DNA of 29,906 nt from Ravibacter sp964559125 (GTDB lineage: Bacteria > Bacteroidota > Bacteroidia > Cytophagales > Spirosomataceae). Positions 24,122 to 29,906 of the stretch are shown one piece after another. The DNA lies in contig CAZLGW010000052.1 of the NCBI GenBank assembly GCA_964559125.1, positions 1-29,906 of the forward strand, written 5' to 3'. The notes below the pieces were generated by a model. It ran no database searches, was not told where the DNA came from, and saw only the letters and a program-made list of their open reading frames with translations. The stretch's first letter is position 1. Every line of letters starts with the position of its first letter. A program made the translations under genes and the position numbers.

Positions 24122-25003
24122 ATGAATTCCGGAGACCTGCTTATTCCATCCCCCATCCAGGAGCTGACCGATGCCATTTTTGAGAAAGCGGGGGTGAAGG
24201 TATTCCTGAAACGGGACGACCTGATCCACAGCGAGGTTTCAGGCAATAAATGGAGGAAACTGAAGTACAATATGGCCGAGGTGAGCGGTGAAAAACCAGG
24301 CACGGTCATCACATTCGGCGGTGCCTATTCCAATCACCTGGCAGCACTTGCATCCCTGGGGTATATTGAAGGCATCAGGACCATAGGCATCGTACGGGGC
24401 GATGAGCTGACTCCCTTTTCTTCGCCCACCCTCCGACACTGTTCGTCCCGCGGAATGGAGCTCCGCTTTGTTTCCCGCAGCGAATACCGGAAAAAAGAAC
24501 GGGGAGCGCTTGCCGGCACGCTACTGTCCCAAATCCCGGATGCATTGCTCATCCCGGAAGGAGGCACCAATCACCTGGCGCTGAAAGGTGTCGGCGAGAT
24601 TCCCGACGAGTGTGCCGATACAGGCTTTTCTCCCGATTTCTACGTAGTCCCGGCAGGGACCGGCGGTACCACTGCAGGCCTTTTACTCCGCAGGTGTGCG
24701 GTCATCTCGGTAGCTGTTTTGAAAAATGCCGGCTTTCTCAGGGAAGATATCGGCAGATGGGCTCCTACCGGTTTGCTCGACCTTCAGCTGGATTATCATT
24801 TCGGTGGCTATGGCCGGTACAACCAGGAACTTATTGATTTTATAGCCTGGTTTGAGACGCAGCACGGCGTCCCCCTGGAGCAGGTTTATACCGGAAAAAT
24901 GTTTTACGGATTATATGATTTGATCAAAAGAGGCTATTTTGCGGGAGGAACCTCCCTTATGGTAGTCCACACAGGGGGGCTGCAGGGAAAACTTGAACGC
25001 TAA
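24122..25003 (+). CDS. PLP-dependent D-cysteine desulfhydrase / ACC deaminase-like enzyme
   Basis: A 293-residue fold-type II PLP enzyme. The lysine that holds the cofactor is Lys43 in SGNKWRKLKYN, the phosphate site is GGAYSNHLAALA near 62-73, and a Gly-rich GTGGTTAG loop follows near residue 180. The opening PSPIQELTDAIFEKAGVKVFLKRDDLIH is that of the 1-aminocyclopropane-1-carboxylate deaminase/D-cysteine desulfhydrase family. In bacteria like these the D-cysteine reaction (to pyruvate, sulfide and ammonia) is more likely than ACC cleavage, but sequence alone does not settle it. It is followed after 11 bases by the isomerase gene and probably cotranscribed. Confidence 0.9.
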   Translation: MNSGDLLIPSPIQELTDAIFEKAGVKVFLKRDDLIHSEVSGNKWRKLKYNMAEVSGEKPGTVITFGGAYSNHLAALASLGYIEGIRTIGIVRGDELTPFSSPTLRHCSSRGMELRFVSRSEYRKKERGALAGTLLSQIPDALLIPEGGTNHLALKGVGEIPDECADTGFSPDFYVVPAGTGGTTAGLLLRRCAVISVAVLKNAGFLREDIGRWAPTGLLDLQLDYHFGGYGRYNQELIDFIAWFETQHGVPLEQVYTGKMFYGLYDLIKRGYFAGGTSLMVVHTGGLQGKLER

Positions 25004-25014
25004 TCTTCCAGAAA

Positions 25015-25935
25015 ATGCTACAATTAGGCTTTGCGAGCGCTATTCTCGCCGACTTCTCGCTCGATCACCTCCTTTCTTTTGCTGCCAACAATGGCTTCAA
25101 ATGCGTTGAAGTCATGTGCTGGCCGAAAAACAATACGGATAACCGGCGCTACGCGGGCGTATCACATATTAACGTAGATGCCTTGGGGGAAAGAGAGATC
25201 AGGCAAGTCAATGCTATGTTCCGGAATTCCGGGATTTTCGCTTCAGCGTTGGGTTACTACCCCAATCCCCTCGACCCGGATCCCGATAAATCGAAATTTT
25301 ATATCGACCACATCTACAAAGTAATCGATGCAGCCACCATTTTCAGGGTCCCTGTAGTCAATACATTTGTGGGCCGCGACCCTTCGAGAAACCTCGCCGA
25401 CAATCTCGCCCGCTTCAAAGAGGTCTGGCCTGACATTGTCAAATATGCAGAAGCAAAGAGAATAAAGATCGGTATCGAGAACTGCCCGATGTTTTTCACC
25501 GACGACGAATGGCCGGGTGGTAAGAATCTGGCTACCACTCCTGCTATCTGGGACAAGCTTTTTAACATTATCCCCAACGCGAATTTCGGGCTCAACTACG
25601 ACCCCTCACACATGGTATGGCAGATGATGGACGAGGTAAAACCCATCTACGAGTACAAAGACCGCCTTCACCACATCCACCTCAAGGACGTAAAAGTATA
25701 TAAAGACAAACTCGACAGGGTAGGCATCATGGCTAACCCGCTTGAATATCATTCTCCCAAGCTGCCGGGCCTCGGCGATGTAAACTGGCGGGGCTTTTTT
25801 GCCGCCCTTACCGACGTGAGATACCGCGGTCCCGTTGTGATCGAAGTCGAAGACAAGGCCTATGAAGGGCACATTAATGATATACAGTCGGCGATTTTGA
25901 CCAGCAGGAATTATGTGAGGCAGTTTATTGGGTAG
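25015..25935 (+). CDS. Sugar phosphate isomerase/epimerase, xylose-isomerase-like TIM barrel
   Basis: A 306-residue TIM-barrel protein of the AP-endonuclease 2/IolE/YcjR family. Likely metal ligands are Glu155 (GIENCP), Asp196 with His199 (YDPSHM), His222 (HHIHLKDV) and Glu277 (VIEVED). The family isomerises or epimerises sugars and keto-sugars using a divalent metal; the substrate is not known. No signal peptide, so cytoplasmic. It is the second gene of the operon with the PLP enzyme; a direct metabolic link between the two is not apparent. Confidence 0.88.
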   Translation: MLQLGFASAILADFSLDHLLSFAANNGFKCVEVMCWPKNNTDNRRYAGVSHINVDALGEREIRQVNAMFRNSGIFASALGYYPNPLDPDPDKSKFYIDHIYKVIDAATIFRVPVVNTFVGRDPSRNLADNLARFKEVWPDIVKYAEAKRIKIGIENCPMFFTDDEWPGGKNLATTPAIWDKLFNIIPNANFGLNYDPSHMVWQMMDEVKPIYEYKDRLHHIHLKDVKVYKDKLDRVGIMANPLEYHSPKLPGLGDVNWRGFFAALTDVRYRGPVVIEVEDKAYEGHINDIQSAILTSRNYVRQFIG

Positions 25936-25950
25936 CCTAGTCAGCTACCC
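25930..25950 (+). terminator. Hairpin overlapping the isomerase stop codon
   Basis: A 7-bp stem GGGTAGC/GCTACCC with loop CTAGTCA; the TAG stop codon is inside the first arm. No T-run follows, so Rho-independent stopping is uncertain. Confidence 0.35.
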
Positions 25951-25958
25951 GTCATAAT

Positions 25959-25977
25959 GCCTGAGCTTGTCGAAGGC
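25959..25977. repeat. REP-like dispersed element GCCTGAGCTTGTCGAAGGC
   Basis: The 19-mer (complement GCCTTCGACAAGCTCAGGC) has GCCT/AGGC ends. From memory it resembles a short intergenic repeat seen in many unrelated bacterial genomes. A single copy is visible here, between the isomerase and rpn stops. Confidence 0.45.
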
Positions 25978-26013
25978 CCAATAATGGGTGAAATGCAGTA
26001 GACTTTGCCCTGT

Positions 26014-26904
26014 TTATAATTTCTCAACCTCCTCAAGCGGTAGACTAGTTACACTAGCGATAAACTCAACGGGAAGGCCTTCTTTTTTGAGCTCCCGGGC
26101 AATTTTGTATTTTTCTTCCAGTTTCCCTTTTTCCTCCCCCTCTTCTCTCACTTTTTCCAATATCAACTCCCTGATTCCCATCGGCTTAGTTGTTTTAGTA
26201 ACTCTCTCTATCTCCTCCTCGTATTGCTTGGCATAGGCCTTATCCCGAAACACCACATAAAATTGCAGAAAAAGAACGAGTTTTTCAATCTTCTCCCTCG
26301 GTATCCGGCGCCGCACCAGGTTACGTAACAACCGTGCTTTTAGTTCGAACAAGTCTTTATCCGGCAAATCTTTGTTTTTCAATGCGGTCAACACAGTAAG
26401 GATCACAACCGCAAATGGATTATCATCCTTTTCCAATTCTCCCTCGTTCTGATCCAGCACTTTATACGTATTGAAGCGAAATTCATAGCTCGTTCCCAGA
26501 AAACCATACCGGTACGAGTCAGGTCGATAGTGTTTGTTCCCATCTGTCAAAATCGCTATTGCTGTCACAGGACGTTTGAAACGATCCAGAATACGATAAA
26601 AATAAATATGCATTCGTCGGCCAAAACCGGGATCGCAGTATCCTTGTACCTCGAGGTGGACTAATATCCATTTCTCTTCAGAAGGCTTACCCGGCGCTGG
26701 TTTTGTAAATACTTTAATCAGCTTGTCGACAAAGCGCATGTCTGAGCCATCCTCGCCGGGAAAAAGCTCTGCCAGCTCTTTATCCAGATAAGAAAAGCCC
26801 CTTTCCATATCAAAAATAGTGTCGGCTTCGGGGAAAAAGAAGCGAAGGAAGTCATCGGTAACGTGCTCGATGATACCCTTCCACAAGTAGTCATTTCGAT
26901 GCAT
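26014..26904 (-). CDS. Rpn-family recombination-promoting nuclease (PD-(D/E)XK)
   Basis: A 296-residue protein from the start at 26904 (MHRNDYLWKGIIEHV, the usual opening); an ATG at 26976 adds 24 hydrophobic residues that do not belong to the family. The nuclease core shows the acidic residue region FVDKLIKVF followed by WILVHLEVQG, the E-x-Q of the PD-(D/E)XK fold. The C terminus has the family's charged helix EKVREEGEEKGKLEEKYK and the end GLPVEFIASVTSLPLEEVEKL. Rpn proteins (formerly transposase_31) cut DNA and raise recombination, and some produce a short C-terminal isoform that restrains the nuclease. The gene is intact and lone, next to a decayed restriction gene. Confidence 0.88.
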   Translation of the reverse strand: MHRNDYLWKGIIEHVTDDFLRFFFPEADTIFDMERGFSYLDKELAELFPGEDGSDMRFVDKLIKVFTKPAPGKPSEEKWILVHLEVQGYCDPGFGRRMHIYFYRILDRFKRPVTAIAILTDGNKHYRPDSYRYGFLGTSYEFRFNTYKVLDQNEGELEKDDNPFAVVILTVLTALKNKDLPDKDLFELKARLLRNLVRRRIPREKIEKLVLFLQFYVVFRDKAYAKQYEEEIERVTKTTKPMGIRELILEKVREEGEEKGKLEEKYKIARELKKEGLPVEFIASVTSLPLEEVEKL

Positions 26905-27117
26905 TGGAATAAAGTATAGTAATGGATAGTATAAAGATAGGAATATTGTAGTACTGTACCTACTCGTTACTCCCAATTCATGGCTCCTCTATCTCCGGGT
27001 AGCCAACATTAGAGTGTTAGCGTTGTTCCTTCGTAGTGAAAGTTAACTACTACCATCATTTCTTCGGACGAAATACGAAACAGTAGGTCCGTCATGGCAG
27101 GATCATCAGGCTGGCTG

Positions 27118-28645
27118 CTAACTTTTCAATCTGATGACAAAGGGCTGAAGCGCAGCCTCGAATTTCGGCAACTGGTCTACCAAAAATGCGGTCATCTTTT
27201 CCCAATCCGCCTCGTTATAAAGATTCACTCCTTCACGCTCTGTTTTTATCCGGCTTGCTTTTTTATCCGATAATCGTTCCCAAACAAGTGTCCCTCCAAA
27301 TACCGTTTCTATTACTGCCTTGTTTTTAAAAAGCCGATCAAAAAACGACTTGTTCTTCTCCCGGGTTGAGGTGTTGATATAGAGCTCAATTCTTGCATAC
27401 GACTTACTGATACCCATCGCATAATGAATACCGCCTATTCCAGCTCCGACAGTAAGCCAATTATACTGTGATGCAGTCCCTTGAGAAAATAAGGCAGTTC
27501 CGGTGATTTGTGGCAAAAGCTGTTTCCAAAACCTTCGTCTGACGCTAAACCTGGCAACGTTTGTTCCTAGCGAAGACCCTGGCGCGTATTTTATTAGCAA
27601 ATCGTCTTCCATTCCAAACAAAGTCAGTAGTTTTTTTAAAGAAGAGAATTTACCGACACTATCAACATTAGACTCAATATACCACCCCGCTGCAATTTCC
27701 TCGGGAGCTCTAAAATCTTCTGAATGCTGGGAGATTTTGAGCTGATCCGGATTTTCTATCAACAATTGGGGATTCTTCTCAAACAATCTTCTCCCTATAT
27801 AAAAATACATTTGCGCTACCGTATCCTCTTCTACCTTCTCTCCTTCAAAAAATGAAATACTCAAGCTTTCGGTGAGTAGGACTATCTGCATCAAAAAGTG
27901 CCTGCTCTTCTATATCAGCAGACTTATCCATCTGAATTTCAGGGAAAGGCCATATCCGGATGAATCGCTCCACTATTAGCTCAAAACGCTTTTCGAGCGT
28001 AGAAATGTCCCAATGAGCTATTTCACGGAGCAACCTGTTGAGCCAAAGATGACTATAACGATACCCCTGTTCTAACCCGTGGACATTCATCTCTTTCTTT
28101 TCAGAGAAAGATTTATTGCTCAGCGCACCATTATTTCCGGAAAGCGTAAGGTTGGCCAATGTATTCAGGTACTTTTCTGAAAAAAGAAAATTCTTCATAC
28201 ACTTTTCCCTTGTTTGGAATCCGATTATTCCGCAACGTCAGGTAATCTCTGATAAAATCTGAAACCAATGACTCCTGCTTCTGGATATTCCGGGCATTTT
28301 GTTCGATCGGGTTCCAGACTGATTCGAAGACATCTTTCTGCCTGACCGGCTCCATATCAATGAGGATGTAATTTCTGATCAGGTCGGATTGGGAAAGCGC
28401 CAACCCAGTAGAGTTAAGACTCTCGAAAATGCGCTGTGGATCATCTTTTCCCCTTTCCAACGAAATTTCCACAAAAATTAACCTCTCCAGGCCCTGGTAA
28501 ATCCGATCAAAACTATTGATATCAAAACCCGCCGGAAATAATGATAATTATTGATTACGTTTGAAAACGGAAGTTCCGTATGGTTTTCTGTCCCCGTTAA
28601 AATAGCATTAAAAGCCTTGAGATATCCATTTGGATACAGGCAAGT
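27118..28645 (-). pseudogene. Decayed GmrSD-type restriction gene (DUF262 / DUF1524 / DUF4268)
   Basis: A broken gene readable in four minus-strand frames. From upstream: LKAFNAILTGTENHTELPF...NNYHYF (28618-28537), then a shifted frame GFDINSFDRIYQGLERL...IFESLNSTGLALSQSDLIRNY (about 28529-28160), typical of the DUF262 C-terminal half; then YLNTLANLTLSG...ALSNKSFSEKK (28170-27855), the DUF1524 end; then FEGEKVEEDTVAQM to the C terminus, DUF4268-like (27845-27118). The N-terminal DUF262 nucleotide-binding part and the HNH segment (normally EHIMPQ before NLTL) are absent. The last break is an extra T in a six-T run (27847-27852). GmrSD-like proteins restrict modified phage DNA; this copy cannot work. 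Confidence 0.85.
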
Positions 28646-28668
28646 TTACATTATTCCTATCTCCAAAC

Positions 28669-28706
28669 CAAAAAGCCAGCCCCTGGTATACCAGGAACCG
28701 GCTTTT
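28669..28706 (-). terminator. Terminator of the MFS transporter gene
   Basis: On the minus strand AAAAGCC/GGCTTTT arms (28671-28677, 28700-28706) enclose a second stem CCTGG-TATA-CCAGG; TTTTT ends the outer arm. It begins 19 bases after the transporter stop. Confidence 0.6.
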
Positions 28707-28724
28707 GTATCAACAGAAGTCCCC

Positions 28725-29906
28725 CTACCCATTCTCCACCATCCCCTCCATACCTTTATGCTGGTTGGACTTGGGAAGAAAATAAATAAACACAGCCCCC
28801 AGCAGAGCCACTGCGATCAACACCGAAAAGCCCAGGGCATAGCTTTGGGTCTGCTCATTGTACAATACCCCCAAAAGAACCGGGAAGAGCGCTTCGGCCA
28901 CTCCATCGGCCACCAGAATGATCCCCATGGTCCGGCCCAGCGCTTTTAAGCCGAATAAGTCACCCGCCATCAACGGGATGATCATATAATCGCCACCCAA
29001 TCCGATACCGAAGATCACGGCAAAAATATAAATACGCCCTCCAAAATCAGGGACTAAAAGCAAGGGTATGGCCGATGCTACGATGAGGTAAATCAATAGC
29101 ATCACATATTTCCTGTTGAAAATATCGGCCAGGTAGCCCATCAACACCCTCCCGATCAGGCTGGACAGCAGCACAAATGACATTACGCGGGCAGCTTCCA
29201 CCTGTGAGTAATCAAGATCTCTCAGGTATAGCTTGATATGCTGGTTGATACCGCCGACAACCCCTATGGAACACATACTGCCTATAGCCAGCAAATAAAA
29301 ATTGCGGTTCCTCAGGATCTCCTTCATGGGCGTTCCTTCAATCAATGGAGCTGCGGCTTTGTCCTTCTGAGCGCCGGCATTCTGCTTACGGGCATTGTCC
29401 TTGATAAAGAAAGCGACACCAAATATCAGTACAAAACCGATTCCACCCAATATAGCCAGCGCAGTATGCCAGTCATACATGGCCACCAGCCGGGCGGCCA
29501 GGATAGGGACTACAGCTCCTCCGGCTCCGATGCCGAGATAAGCAATCCCCATGGCCTTGCCCCTGTTTTTATCAAACCAGCGGGAAATCAGTACCTGGGA
29601 GGGCAGAGGACCTGCAAACACATAGCCCAGCGCATTAAAGACATAAAAGAGATAAAACATTTCCAGCGAACTGGAAAAAGCGATCCCTGCAAACGCGATA
29701 AACAGCATCAGAGCGCCGGTCATCATTAGGCTTCTCGGACCGTATTTGTCTATCAGCCATCCTGCCAGAAAGCCGAACAGCGGGGCAACAATCAGTTTTC
29801 CTACTGCATTTCCGGAGGTAATTACGGCTCTGGACCAGCCTCTTTCTTCCATGATAAAATCATAAAAGAAGGGCAATCCGTAAATACCAAATCCCACAAC
29901 CGCAAA
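28725..29906 (-). CDS. MFS transporter, partial (5' end outside the window)
   Basis: At least 393 residues of a major facilitator; the first visible residues, FAVVGFGIYGLPFFYDF, fall in transmembrane helix 1 and the frame stays open to the window edge, so the true start lies beyond 29906. The motif A copies are GWLIDKYGPRSLM between helices 2 and 3 and GYLADIFNRKYVM in the second half. About eleven hydrophobic segments are present, and the pattern resembles the oxalate/formate or monocarboxylate branch (opening GLPFFYDFIMEERGWSRAVITS). Substrate unknown; likely a small organic acid. Followed by a hairpin terminator. Confidence 0.9.
   Translation of the reverse strand, partial: FAVVGFGIYGLPFFYDFIMEERGWSRAVITSGNAVGKLIVAPLFGFLAGWLIDKYGPRSLMMTGALMLFIAFAGIAFSSSLEMFYLFYVFNALGYVFAGPLPSQVLISRWFDKNRGKAMGIAYLGIGAGGAVVPILAARLVAMYDWHTALAILGGIGFVLIFGVAFFIKDNARKQNAGAQKDKAAAPLIEGTPMKEILRNRNFYLLAIGSMCSIGVVGGINQHIKLYLRDLDYSQVEAARVMSFVLLSSLIGRVLMGYLADIFNRKYVMLLIYLIVASAIPLLLVPDFGGRIYIFAVIFGIGLGGDYMIIPLMAGDLFGLKALGRTMGIILVADGVAEALFPVLLGVLYNEQTQSYALGFSVLIAVALLGAVFIYFLPKSNQHKGMEGMVENG

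Overview
The window looks like a chromosomal segment from a member of the Bacteroidota, probably from the Sphingobacteriales/Chitinophagales/Cytophagales breadth of the phylum; I cannot place it to genus. The reasons are a type IX secretion sorting domain, a TonB-dependent receptor paired with a DUF4249 lipoprotein, LytS/LytTR signalling, a GmrSD/Rpn accessory patch and several promoters of the Bacteroidota type (TTTG, about 20 bases, TAnnTTTG). Shine-Dalgarno sequences are not obvious.

Left part (1-11300), mostly housekeeping: tRNA-Arg(ACG); a degenerate PAP2-like membrane protein; asnS; a secreted beta-helix protein with a T9SS tail; a DegP/HtrA protease; an Hsp20 chaperone; the operon acpP-fabF-rnc (fatty acid carrier, condensing enzyme, RNase III); then kdsA translationally coupled to a secreted PAP2 phosphatase, which suggests lipid A/LPS core work.

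Middle part (11300-25935): a PfkB-type sugar kinase; a Tat-exported six-bladed propeller; an outer-membrane-type protein that joins helix-hairpin-helix motifs to a barrel; a TonB-dependent receptor plus its DUF4249 lipoprotein; a likely operon of LiaF-like membrane protein, LytS-type kinase and LytTR regulator (envelope stress sensing); a PhzF isomerase; XerD; and a two-gene operon of a PLP-dependent D-cysteine desulfhydrase/ACC deaminase-like enzyme and a sugar phosphate isomerase/epimerase.

Right part (25936-28724) is the accessory patch: a dispersed REP-like element, an intact Rpn-family nuclease and a heavily decayed GmrSD-type (DUF262/DUF1524/DUF4268) restriction gene that can be pieced together from four reading frames. 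An MFS transporter runs off the right edge.

The most interesting items not explained by gene families are: two GACA-N3-TGTC palindromes 41 bp apart upstream of hsp20; a degenerate CTCYGTGG...CTCTGTGTC repeat present in two intergenic regions; a row of three strong hairpins between phzF and the LiaF operon; and the face-to-face promoter arrangement at xerD. No CRISPR array, insertion sequence or prophage was seen. I found no clear complete new system; the helix-hairpin-helix/barrel protein and the hsp20 palindrome pair are the best leads.
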